Below are positions 54,196-61,687 of a stretch of DNA of 64,000 bases, piece after piece. The position numbers and the translations under genes are program-made. How positions within the stretch are numbered: position 1 is the stretch's first letter; each line of letters opens with the position of its first letter. Below the pieces are notes generated by a model. It worked only from the letters and a program-made list of their open reading frames with translations. It made no database searches and was not told the origin of the DNA. The DNA is from Streptomyces sp. Tue6028 (GTDB lineage Bacteria > Actinomycetota > Actinomycetes > Streptomycetales > Streptomycetaceae): NCBI RefSeq assembly GCF_002300165.1, contig NZ_MLCE01000035.1, forward strand, positions 62,001-126,000, in the 5' to 3' direction.

Positions 54196-55623
54196 TCAGT
54201 CGGCGCGGGCGGGGCCGACCGGTTCGAGGAGCCGGCTCTCCGCCGCCGTCAGAGGCGGGCCCGCCAGGGGCCGTCGCAGCGGTCCGCAGGCGAGGGCGAG
54301 CAGCATGTCGGGCCACAGCAGACGCGTCGTGCCGGCCTCCATGGTCGTCACCTGCGTGAGCGCGTTCGCGACGTACGAGGAGGCCGCGGCCGTCCTGGCC
54401 AGGCGCCCGGAGAGCCGCCTGATCATCCGGTCCGTCGGTGTGGGGGCCTGCTCGGAGGCCCCCGGGTAGAAGACGTCGAGTGCCGTGGCGCTCGCCCAGG
54501 CCGCGTCGGCCGGGCGTGCGACGGCCCGCTGCACACGCCGTCCCAGCCTGGTGCCGAAGACCCCGGCCCGTCGCACGTCGTCGCGCAGCAGGCACGCCGC
54601 CAGTGCGGCGACGGACATCCCCTGCCCGTACACCGGGTTGTGGGTGGCGACGGCGTCGCCGAGGACGACCAGGCCCTCGGGCCACTGCCGAGCCTGTTCG
54701 AAGTAGCGGCGGCCGTTGGCGGTGCTGCGGCTCGTGGACACCTCCGTGAGCGCTGCGGCCCGCTCGATCAGCCGGCCGACCAGAGGGTGGCGCAGTCGCA
54801 CCGTGAAGGGGACGAAGTCCTGGGCCCGGGAGGTGGGTTCACCGCCCCGTGTACCGCTGAGGCTGACGAGCCGGCGTCCGTCCTCGATGGGGATGAGCGC
54901 GGCAGCCTGTCCCGGGGCCGTGCCGTGGGCCGCCTGCACATTGACGACCGGGAAGCCGTCGGCGTGGTCGGGTGCCCGGAAGACGCGGCTGGCGTAGGCG
55001 AGTGCGGAGTCGACGCTCCGCTCGCGGATGCCCGTGATGCCGAGCGAGGCGAGCCAGTGCAGGGCTCGTGAGCCGCGTCCGCCGGCGTCGACCACGAGGT
55101 CGGCCCGCACGCCCTGCGAGGACCCCCCTGGGCTTCGGGTCCGCACCCCGGTGATCCTGCGGGCGGCGCCGGTGAGACCGACCGCCTCGGTGCCTTCGAG
55201 GAGCCGGATCCGGTGGTCCCGCAGGACCAGGTCGCGGACGTGCCAGTCCAGGAGGTCCCGGCCGCAGGCGATCAGATGGTGCGGGGTGGGCCCCTGCCGG
55301 CGCCGGAACCAACCGTGCGGCGTGTAGGCCACCATGCCCGAGGTGAGCGGGACCCTGACGGCGCCCGCCGCCGGCCAGCGCTCGGTGACGCCGGGGACGA
55401 GCCGCTCGATCGCCTTCGCCCCGCCGGACCACAGCACGTGCCCGTGCCGGGCCTGCGGCAGACCCTTGCGCGGGTGCGGGCCGTGCGGCAGGACGTCGCG
55501 TTCGACGAGGGTCACGCGGTCGCAGAACGGGGCCAGTGCGGCTGCCGCGAGCATGCCGGCCGGCCCTCCGCCGATCACAGTGGCACGACGCACATCGTTC
55601 ACTTCCTTGGCCGGGTCGGTCAT
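54196..55623 (-). CDS. FAD-dependent monooxygenase/epoxidase-like protein, copy 2
   Basis: This is a 475-residue flavoprotein with G-G-G-P-A-G-M-L-A-A near the N-terminus, K-G-L-P-Q-A-R-H-G-H-V-L-W-S-G-G, and G-D-A-V-A-T-H-N-P-V-Y-G-Q-G-M. The architecture matches copy 1 throughout. It lies just after a fragment that resembles the start of the MAB_1171c-type membrane protein gene. That fits an ancestral order of membrane protein then flavoprotein. Confidence 0.82.
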   Translation of the reverse strand: MTDPAKEVNDVRRATVIGGGPAGMLAAAALAPFCDRVTLVERDVLPHGPHPRKGLPQARHGHVLWSGGAKAIERLVPGVTERWPAAGAVRVPLTSGMVAYTPHGWFRRRQGPTPHHLIACGRDLLDWHVRDLVLRDHRIRLLEGTEAVGLTGAARRITGVRTRSPGGSSQGVRADLVVDAGGRGSRALHWLASLGITGIRERSVDSALAYASRVFRAPDHADGFPVVNVQAAHGTAPGQAAALIPIEDGRRLVSLSGTRGGEPTSRAQDFVPFTVRLRHPLVGRLIERAAALTEVSTSRSTANGRRYFEQARQWPEGLVVLGDAVATHNPVYGQGMSVAALAACLLRDDVRRAGVFGTRLGRRVQRAVARPADAAWASATALDVFYPGASEQAPTPTDRMIRRLSGRLARTAAASSYVANALTQVTTMEAGTTRLLWPDMLLALACGPLRRPLAGPPLTAAESRLLEPVGPARAD

Positions 55624-55629
55624 GGGCTG

Positions 55630-55744
55630 TGCCGGGCCGTGCGGCGCGACGGGCCGGCCACCTCTCCTTCACCGAGGGCACCTTGAGGGCCACGACCACG
55701 AAGAGCGGCATGCCGGGGACGTGGAACAGCACGCTGCTGTCCAC
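55630..55744 (-). pseudogene. Remnant 5' end of a second MAB_1171c-type membrane protein gene
   Basis: From GTG 55744 (GGAGGG upstream) the frame reads M-D-S-S-V-L-F-H-V-P then V-V-V-A-L-K-V-P-S-V-K-E-R-W. The intact membrane protein encoded upstream begins M-D-S-S-D-Y-Y-I-P then L-A-V-K-L-P-A-L-L-K-A-W. After about 35 residues the resemblance stops and the frame runs into the flavoprotein gene out of register. A truncated tandem copy is the simplest reading. The match is short, so chance is not fully excluded. Confidence 0.6.
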
Positions 55745-55905
55745 CGCCTACCGGCCCTCCGGAGCGAAGGCCGGGCGGTCCGGGCCCAGGACGCCGGGCG
55801 TCGACGGGACGCCCGGCACCGATGAGTCGCCCGGCTCGGACGGGACGGAGCGGGGCGGGTCGGACAGGACACCGGCGTCGGATGGGGTCGTGCCGACTCG
55901 TGAGC

Positions 55906-57108
55906 TCAAGTGGGGGACTTCTCGCCATCCTTGACGGACAGGGGCGACGACTTCGCGGCGTCGGAACGCACCGCCGCGACGACGGGTGAGGTGCGCAGCG
56001 TGCGCGCGACGCCCACCAGGGACGCACGCACGGCCGCGACGGCGGAGTCGCCGGGGACGAGCGGGGTCTCCGCTCGGTCGAGGCGGGTGGCCTGGGCCGC
56101 CGCCGAGACCATGGCGGCGAGGCCCACGAGATCGGCTTCCGCCCGGCTGCTCCCCGCGGCCTCGGCGGCCGACCGCGCGCACGCGCGGACCGCGTCGTCG
56201 AGGTGGGGCCGTACGAGACTCAGCCCGTCTTGGATGCCCGCCTCACGCCGTGTCAGGTGCACGTGCGGAGAGGCGTACCAGGGGATGGGCGCGGCAAGCG
56301 AGGAGCGGGGTGACGCGCTGCTGAGTTCGCTCCACAGCGGCCCGAGCCGGCGGTACGCGGCGAGGGCACGTCCGGCCGCGGCCGTCCTGGGTCCGATCAG
56401 CGGCAGCAGGAACCCGATGGTGGCGCAGGGCGCGGCCAGGGCCGAGAAGAGCGGGGAGAGGGTGGTGCTGAGCATGTCCCAGTCCTGGCCGCTCCAGTGG
56501 GCGGCCACCGCCGCGAGCTTGAGGGAGCTGAACGAGAGATTCAGCAGCCAGCCGAGGCACAGGGTCCACAGGCCCGCGCGCAGCCACCCGTGGACCTGGA
56601 GGGCCCAGCGCCAGCACAGCACGGTGGTGACGAGCGCGGCGGTCATGTGCGCCAGCAGATACAGCAGGATCATCTCGCCGATGAACGGTGCCGACGCGTA
56701 GTACGTGTCGAAGTCGGTACGGCGTTCCACCGGGGCGTCGCCGAGCAGGAACAGGGCGACCAGGGCGGTGACGACCAGCATGTAGCCGATCCGCCAGCGC
56801 CGGGAGACGCGTTGGACGTACTCGGGCGGGCCACCGCGCCAGTGGACGATGAGCAGCAGGCAGGAGGCGCTGAACGCGCTGATGATGACGTACACCAGCA
56901 GGCTGGAGGCGTTCGGTACACCGCTGATGCGGTTCACGGCGGCGATGGTCGGGGGAGCCGCGAAGACGAAACCGGCACCTCCCAGGGCGATGACCAGGCA
57001 GACGGTCCGTACGAGCGGGTCGCGCCAGGCCTTCAGCAGCGCCGGGAGCTTGACGGCCAGGCACAGCCACAGAGCGGCGGCCGGTATGTAGTAGTCCGAG
57101 GAGTCCAC
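55906..57108 (-). CDS. MAB_1171c-family multi-pass membrane protein (putative transporter)
   Basis: This is a 400-residue protein with about seven membrane helices in the first 240 residues, then a cytoplasmic Arg/Ala-rich tail of about 150. The start G-T-G codes M-D-S-S-D-Y-Y. It follows the ImmA-like gene by 3 bases and is surely co-transcribed with it. The family is widespread in streptomycetes and has no established function. A sensor or exporter role is a guess. Confidence 0.78.
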   Translation of the reverse strand: MDSSDYYIPAAALWLCLAVKLPALLKAWRDPLVRTVCLVIALGGAGFVFAAPPTIAAVNRISGVPNASSLLVYVIISAFSASCLLLIVHWRGGPPEYVQRVSRRWRIGYMLVVTALVALFLLGDAPVERRTDFDTYYASAPFIGEMILLYLLAHMTAALVTTVLCWRWALQVHGWLRAGLWTLCLGWLLNLSFSSLKLAAVAAHWSGQDWDMLSTTLSPLFSALAAPCATIGFLLPLIGPRTAAAGRALAAYRRLGPLWSELSSASPRSSLAAPIPWYASPHVHLTRREAGIQDGLSLVRPHLDDAVRACARSAAEAAGSSRAEADLVGLAAMVSAAAQATRLDRAETPLVPGDSAVAAVRASLVGVARTLRTSPVVAAVRSDAAKSSPLSVKDGEKSPT

Positions 57109-57111
57109 GGC

Positions 57112-57669
57112 TCAGACCTTCCGGCGCCGGTTGCCCAGTGATGCGCTGATACGCCCGGCGATCTCGCCGCGGTCCGGAGGCGTGCCGTCGGGCTCCCCCT
57201 CCAGCCAGACGCGGAACCGGGTGACGGCCAGCAGCCCGAACTTCTCCGCGGCGGCTTCCTCGCGGTGGTCGAACTCGGTGCGCGCCGCCACCCTGCGCAC
57301 CGTCTCGTCGAGACGGGGCAGGTCGGCGCGCGCCGAGAGGAGCCCGCCGGCCACGGTCCGGCCCGGGGCGTGATGGCCGCAGGCGCCGTCCAGCATGTGC
57401 CAGACCTCGTGGAAGAAGATGGCCAGCTTGTGCAGCGGGGTGGCCCGTTTGTCGACCACGATGACGTCCCGGTCGGGCAGGTCGAGCCACAGGCCGCTGG
57501 CCGTGCGGTACGGGAACTCCTCCTGGAGGAGCACGAGTTCCCGGCCCGTCCGCCTGCTCACCAGATCGACCAGGGCCACGAACAGATCATCCGGCTCCGC
57601 CGGCACCGGCAGACCGAGGTCGCCGACGAGCTCGTCGATGAGGCGACGCATGACCTTCGCTTTGCGCAC
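57112..57669 (-). CDS. ImmA/IrrE-like metalloprotein (toxin-component-type annotation)
   Basis: This is a 185-residue protein from GTG 57669, preceded by GGGGAG. A zinc-peptidase motif H-E-V-W-H lies within A-I-F-F-H-E-V-W-H-M-L, with a downstream E-E-A-A-A-E-K-F-G helix that can supply the third ligand, as in ImmA/IrrE proteins. No XRE-type HTH partner gene is adjacent. Such proteins are often labelled toxin components, but the sequence only supports a metallopeptidase-like fold. It heads the cluster with the membrane protein and flavoproteins. Confidence 0.75.
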   Translation of the reverse strand: MRKAKVMRRLIDELVGDLGLPVPAEPDDLFVALVDLVSRRTGRELVLLQEEFPYRTASGLWLDLPDRDVIVVDKRATPLHKLAIFFHEVWHMLDGACGHHAPGRTVAGGLLSARADLPRLDETVRRVAARTEFDHREEAAAEKFGLLAVTRFRVWLEGEPDGTPPDRGEIAGRISASLGNRRRKV

Positions 57670-58160
57670 TGTTCTCCCCAAGAACCTCACGTGCGGGGAC
57701 TCCTCGGCGACGTGCCGGAGTTCCTCGCGCTGTGCCTGCCGACGTCCGCAGAACTGTGCACACCGATGACGGACCCACCCCTGCAACCCGTCGCGTCAGC
57801 TTATGGCCGACGCCCACGGCCGGCGGGCCTGAGGGCGGTCAGCCAGCAGGCTATGCCAAATCCGACCTCACTCTGCAGGGGAATTGGCCCGAAGGGAACA
57901 TCCTGGGGGGCGCCGTGATGCTGATCAAAACTGACAAAAGCTGACTCATGCGACGAGGGAACGGGTGGCCCGCTGGCTGAATCCTGTCGTGCCGCCCCGG
58001 TTCACGGGACAGCGGCGGGAAGGCGGCCGGCGCCTGTGCGGCCGCACCACCCCGGACGCGTTCGGAGGGCCCGGCACGACGCCGGGGCCCGCCGGGCGGG
58101 CAAGCCCGCTCATCGGTGCGCTGTCCGGGCGCCGCTGTGGTTAGGATCCGGAGGGCGCGC
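57670..58160. promoter_or_regulatory. Intergenic region with three in-phase CTGA decamers at 57921-57950
   Basis: No gene is supported in these 491 bases. At 57921 the sequence reads CTGATCAAAA, CTGACAAAAG, CTGACTCATG, three decamers in exact register, in an A/T-rich island of otherwise G/C-rich DNA. Read on the minus strand it gives TTTTGTCAG and TTTTGATCAG, which could be repeated -35-like elements or a binding array for the ImmA-like operon 250 bases away. Confidence 0.5.
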
Positions 58161-58232
58161 CCGGACGTCGAGCAGAGGCAGACTCGCCGCCTTGGCAAGG
58201 CGGATACGCCGGTTCGAATCCGGTCGTCCGGG
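58161..58232 (+). tRNA. tRNA-like gene, anticodon GGC (Ala-type), unusual acceptor
   Basis: It folds as a cloverleaf. The acceptor CCGGACG/CGTCCGG has 7 bp; a D-arm has a 3-bp stem plus a C-A mismatch and loop AGAGGCAG. The anticodon stem CCGCC/GGCGG carries loop TTGGCAA, and the T-arm is GCCGG-TTCGAAT-CCGGT. Anticodon GGC would read Ala codons, but the G3-U70 pair needed for alanylation is absent, and the first pair is C-G. No CCA is encoded. It differs from the next tRNA-like gene by a single base over 54 nt. Confidence 0.6.
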
Positions 58233-58319
58233 TGGCGTCCTCCGTCATGGGCCGCGGCGCCAGGCCTGCGGACACGACCGGGGACGGGGTGGTCCCCGGA
58301 AGGGGACGAGCGCACACGG

Positions 58320-58391
58320 GGTCCTGTAGAGCAGAGGCAGACTCGCCGCCTTGCCAAGGCGGATACGCCGGTTCGAATCCGGCCGGGACCA
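58320..58391 (+). tRNA. tRNA-like gene, anticodon GCC (Gly-type)
   Basis: The acceptor is GGTCCTG/CGGGACC (one U-G pair), with T8-A9. The D-arm and anticodon stem are identical to those of the preceding gene, the loop is TTGCCAA, and the T-arm is GCCGG-TTCGAAT-CCGGC. The discriminator is A rather than the U usual for bacterial Gly tRNA. It ends 34 bases before the zinc-ribbon SDR start, so the two may be co-transcribed. Confidence 0.65.
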
Positions 58392-58425
58392 CACGGAACA
58401 CGCAGGACACGCGGGGCGGGAACAC

Positions 58426-59757
58426 ATGGACGGCGGCGGGATCACCGACGAGGAACTGGCGGCGTTCCACCGCACGGTCGGGCGGCTGCGCGCGCTGCCC
58501 GTCGACGATCCGGTGCGGCTGCGGGCCGAACAGGTCGCCGCCTCCTTCGCACGTGACGGCCGGACCCGGCGACGGAAGGCGCGCGGCGCCGAACTGTCCG
58601 CCGCCGACGCCGCCGCGATGGCCGCCACCGCGACGGGCGCGCTCGACCGCAGGGAGGACGCGCCGCTCACCTCCGACGGCTCGGCCGGTGTCTTCGTCCG
58701 GCCCCGTGCCTGCTACGTCTGCAAGGCGCCCTATCGACAGGTCGACTCCTTCTACCACCGGCTCTGCCCGGACTGCGCCCTCGACAACACCGCCCGGCGC
58801 GCGCTCGGCACCGACCTGAGCGGGCGCCGTGCCCTGCTCACCGGAGGCAGGGTGAAGATCGGCTTCCAGTTGGCCCTGATGATGCTGCGCGACGGCGCCG
58901 AACTCCTGGTCACCAGCCGCTTTCCGTATGACACGGTGCGCCGCTTCCGGGCCGAACCGGGCAGCGCCACATGGCTCGACCGGCTCACCGTGCTGGCCGT
59001 CGACCTGCGTGACCCACGACAGGTCCTCGGCCTGTGCGAACAGCTCAGGCAGGAGGGCGAGCCGCTCGACATCCTGGTGAACAACGCCGCGCAGACGGTA
59101 CGCCGTCCCCCCGAGTCCTACGCGCTGCTGGCGGCCGGGGAGCACCCCGGGCTGCCCGAGGGCGTCCGCGCGGCACCGGGCTTCACACCGATGGCGGCCC
59201 TGGAGGGCGGCCCGTCGGCCCTGCCGGTGATCCTGCGCGAGGCCGACGAGGCCGGGCTCCTTCCCGATCCCTCGCCCGACAACTCCTGGTCCGCGCGGCT
59301 GGGCGAACTCGACCCGGCCGAGGTCCTGGAGACGCAACTGGTCAACGCGCTCGCCCCGGCACTGCTCTGCGACCGGCTGCTGCCCCTGCTGCTCGCCTCG
59401 CCGCACCCCCGCCGCTACGTCGTCAACGTGACCGCCGTCGAGGGCCGCTTCGCCGTCCGCAACAAGACGGCGGGCCATCCGCACACGAACATGGCGAAGG
59501 CGGCCCTGAACATGCTCACCCGCACCAGCGCCGTCGAACTGGCCGAGCAGGGCGTGCACATGTGCGCCGTCGACACCGGCTGGATCACCGACGAGAACCC
59601 CGCCCCCAAGAAGGAACGCATCGCGGGGGCCGGGTTCCGTACACCGCTGGACATCGTGGACGGCGCGGCCCGGGTGTACGACCCGATCGTGCGCGGTGAG
59701 GCCGGCGCGCCCGTGTCCGGGGTGTTCCTGAAGGACTACCGGGAGGCGGAGTGGTGA
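58426..59757 (+). CDS. Zinc-ribbon SDR-like protein with altered catalytic site
   Basis: This is a 443-residue protein. A helical N-terminus (about 1-95) is followed by a C-x2-C ... C-x2-C zinc ribbon (C-Y-V-C-K and C-P-D-C, about 103-125). A Rossmann SDR domain (about 135-443) starts L-T-G-G-R-V-K-I-G and has N-N-A-A-Q-T. Where classical SDRs have Y-x3-K, this one reads T-N-M-A-K, so the catalytic Tyr is missing. The stop codon lies in the left arm of a shared terminator. Confidence 0.8.
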   Translation: MDGGGITDEELAAFHRTVGRLRALPVDDPVRLRAEQVAASFARDGRTRRRKARGAELSAADAAAMAATATGALDRREDAPLTSDGSAGVFVRPRACYVCKAPYRQVDSFYHRLCPDCALDNTARRALGTDLSGRRALLTGGRVKIGFQLALMMLRDGAELLVTSRFPYDTVRRFRAEPGSATWLDRLTVLAVDLRDPRQVLGLCEQLRQEGEPLDILVNNAAQTVRRPPESYALLAAGEHPGLPEGVRAAPGFTPMAALEGGPSALPVILREADEAGLLPDPSPDNSWSARLGELDPAEVLETQLVNALAPALLCDRLLPLLLASPHPRRYVVNVTAVEGRFAVRNKTAGHPHTNMAKAALNMLTRTSAVELAEQGVHMCAVDTGWITDENPAPKKERIAGAGFRTPLDIVDGAARVYDPIVRGEAGAPVSGVFLKDYREAEW

Positions 59758-59779
59758 GCACCGGCCGGACCGGTGCTCA
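59755..59779. terminator. Bidirectional terminator supplying both stop codons
   Basis: The perfect 10-bp arms TGAGCACCGG and CCGGTGCTCA are separated by 5 bases. The first three bases are the SDR stop TGA, and the last three, read on the minus strand, are the AAA+ ATPase stop TGA. The whole intergenic gap is the hairpin. Confidence 0.85.
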
Positions 59780-61663
59780 GCGGCTCATCGACATGAATAT
59801 CTCCGTCCAGAAACGCTGTTGATCCGCCGTCGCCCCGACCAGATAGGTGGCGCGCAGCTTCGGCGGCAGGTGCGGCACCAGCCGGGTCACCACCGCGCGG
59901 TGCTTATTCAACTGCGACAGCTCGGCGTTGGCGAGGATCTGGTGGACGACGTCGCTGTCGTCGGCCCCCTCGTCCGAGCGGTCCGCCGCGCGGCGCAGCC
60001 GGGCCTCCCAGGCGTCCGCCTCGCGCGCGAGCTCCCGCAGACCGGTCACCGGACGGCCGCGCAGCCGGTCCACGAGTGCCGTCAGCGGCACGGGCGCGTA
60101 CTCGCCGTCGCCGAGGTAGACCGTCGCCATCTCCAACGGCAGTCCGTGCCGGTGCAGTTTGACGAGCCGCTCCAGGGTCCGCTTGGTGATCCAGGCGCGG
60201 CCGTCGTCGTCGATGTCGTGCTTCCACCACTCCAGGACGGTCTCGGCGTCGGCGCCGTAGCGGGCGAGCAGCCACTCGTTGGCCGGGATGTCCTCGGGCT
60301 CCACCGTCAGCGAGACCGTGAACCGGCTCGCCTGCGCGATGTTGTTGCGGGAGACCAGGAGTTTGCGGCCCAGGTGGTACGGCGGATTCTGGACCGCGAT
60401 CTGGGCCCGAAGATTCTCGATCCGGCGCCCCGCGAGCGACCACTCCTGGGTGATCTCCATCAGCTTGGCGAACGCGGCCTTGTCCTTGGGGCGGTTGTAC
60501 TCGTCCCAGACGATGGCCTTCGGCTCGGGACCGGTGAAGTTCGCGGCGAGGAGGTTGTCCAGGGTGCCGTCCGCGGACGGCACCGGCGCGCACAGGTCCT
60601 CGACATTGGTCACGGGCAGCGAGAAGTACAGCGGCTCCCGGCCGAGCCCCTCGCGCACCGTCTCCCGGACGAGCTCCGTCTTGCCGCAGCCGGGCGGGCC
60701 CTGGAGCAGGACGGTCCAGCGGTTGCGCAGCGCCGCCCGCACCACTTGACGCACGGGGTCGGGGAGTGTGGCCGGGTTGGACACACCGACGTACTCGGCG
60801 ATCCGGTTCAGGATCTCCGCCGTGCGGTTCTGGCCGGGAGTGCCGTCGGCGCGCGGCTCGACGAGGCGCAGCCGCTCGCCGCCCACCAGCGGCAGGGCCC
60901 AGCGGAGCGGGAACCCCTCCTCGGCACAGGCCAGGACGTGGTCCAGGGTGCGCGGCGACAGCGATTCACGCAGTGCGGGGGACAGGGACGCCCAGAGGGA
61001 GAAGACCGGAGCCAGGTCCCATGCCCGGTACTTGGCCGCGAGATGGCGCCGCCACGACGTGTCGTTCGCGGTGATCCGCATGGTGACCATGCGGTCCAGC
61101 AGCGCGAGGTCGCTGCGCCGCGCCGAGGTCTCCGCCAGCGATTCGTTGTCCGTGAGGAAGACGCCCACGCAGCCCAGGGCGCGCAGATCGTGCTCGCCGA
61201 GCGTCCAGTTGCAGGCGATCTGCATCAGCTGCGACTGGATCGTCTCACCGGCCTGGAGCGAGTCGTCGATGAGCAGCACGAAGGGTGTGCCGGGCTTGAG
61301 CTGGCTCATCACCAGCTGCCGCAGCACCAGTTCGCCGGTGTGCGGGTCCCGCACCGGCGCGTTGACGAGGAGGTCGTCCGGGGTGAGGTTCGCCGCGGGC
61401 ACGTAGACCAGCGTCGCGTCCGGGTGGGCGCGCGCGACGTGCGAGAAGAACGTCGCCGTCTTCCCGATGCCGTGCTCGCCGAAGATCTGGCCCGTCTGCC
61501 CCATGTCGATCATCGCGTCGATGAACGACTCCAGGCGCGAGGGCGAGGGCGAGGGTGAAGGTGAAGGCGCGGGCACGCCGGAGTCCGCGGGAGTCGGCGC
61601 GGCCGAGCGCGCGGGCACGGTGCGGTCGGCGGAGCCGGGGTCGGGATTGGTGGCGGTCGTCAT
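59777..61663 (-). CDS. Tandem AAA+ ATPase, MoxR/dynein-related type
   Basis: This is a 628-residue protein with two P-loop modules. The first has Walker A G-E-H-G-I-G-K-T (about 62-69) and Walker B L-L-I-D-D. The second has G-P-P-G-C-G-K-T (about 317-324) and I-V-W-D-E. A low-complexity P-S-P-S-P-S stretch at about 34-42 comes from a hexanucleotide repeat (61537-61572). Such ATPases usually remodel a vWA partner, and the metallopeptidase/vWA gene lies 24 bases upstream in the same operon. Confidence 0.85.
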   Translation of the reverse strand: MTTATNPDPGSADRTVPARSAAPTPADSGVPAPSPSPSPSPSRLESFIDAMIDMGQTGQIFGEHGIGKTATFFSHVARAHPDATLVYVPAANLTPDDLLVNAPVRDPHTGELVLRQLVMSQLKPGTPFVLLIDDSLQAGETIQSQLMQIACNWTLGEHDLRALGCVGVFLTDNESLAETSARRSDLALLDRMVTMRITANDTSWRRHLAAKYRAWDLAPVFSLWASLSPALRESLSPRTLDHVLACAEEGFPLRWALPLVGGERLRLVEPRADGTPGQNRTAEILNRIAEYVGVSNPATLPDPVRQVVRAALRNRWTVLLQGPPGCGKTELVRETVREGLGREPLYFSLPVTNVEDLCAPVPSADGTLDNLLAANFTGPEPKAIVWDEYNRPKDKAAFAKLMEITQEWSLAGRRIENLRAQIAVQNPPYHLGRKLLVSRNNIAQASRFTVSLTVEPEDIPANEWLLARYGADAETVLEWWKHDIDDDGRAWITKRTLERLVKLHRHGLPLEMATVYLGDGEYAPVPLTALVDRLRGRPVTGLRELAREADAWEARLRRAADRSDEGADDSDVVHQILANAELSQLNKHRAVVTRLVPHLPPKLRATYLVGATADQQRFWTEIFMSMSR

Positions 61664-61687
61664 CAGTCCTGGTCCTGTGCTGGTGGG

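Noticed and set aside
52303..55623. Antibiotic biosynthetic cluster based on the two FAD epoxidase-like genes
   Set aside because: No PKS, NRPS, terpene synthase or RiPP core gene, nor resistance gene, is visible around them.
57112..57669. Classical toxin-antitoxin system
   Set aside because: Only the ImmA-like protein is seen. No antitoxin or XRE gene is adjacent, so the label is not supported by the sequence.
57951..58357. Minus-strand frame over the tRNA-like genes
   Set aside because: It runs through two structured RNA genes on the other strand and has no start signal.
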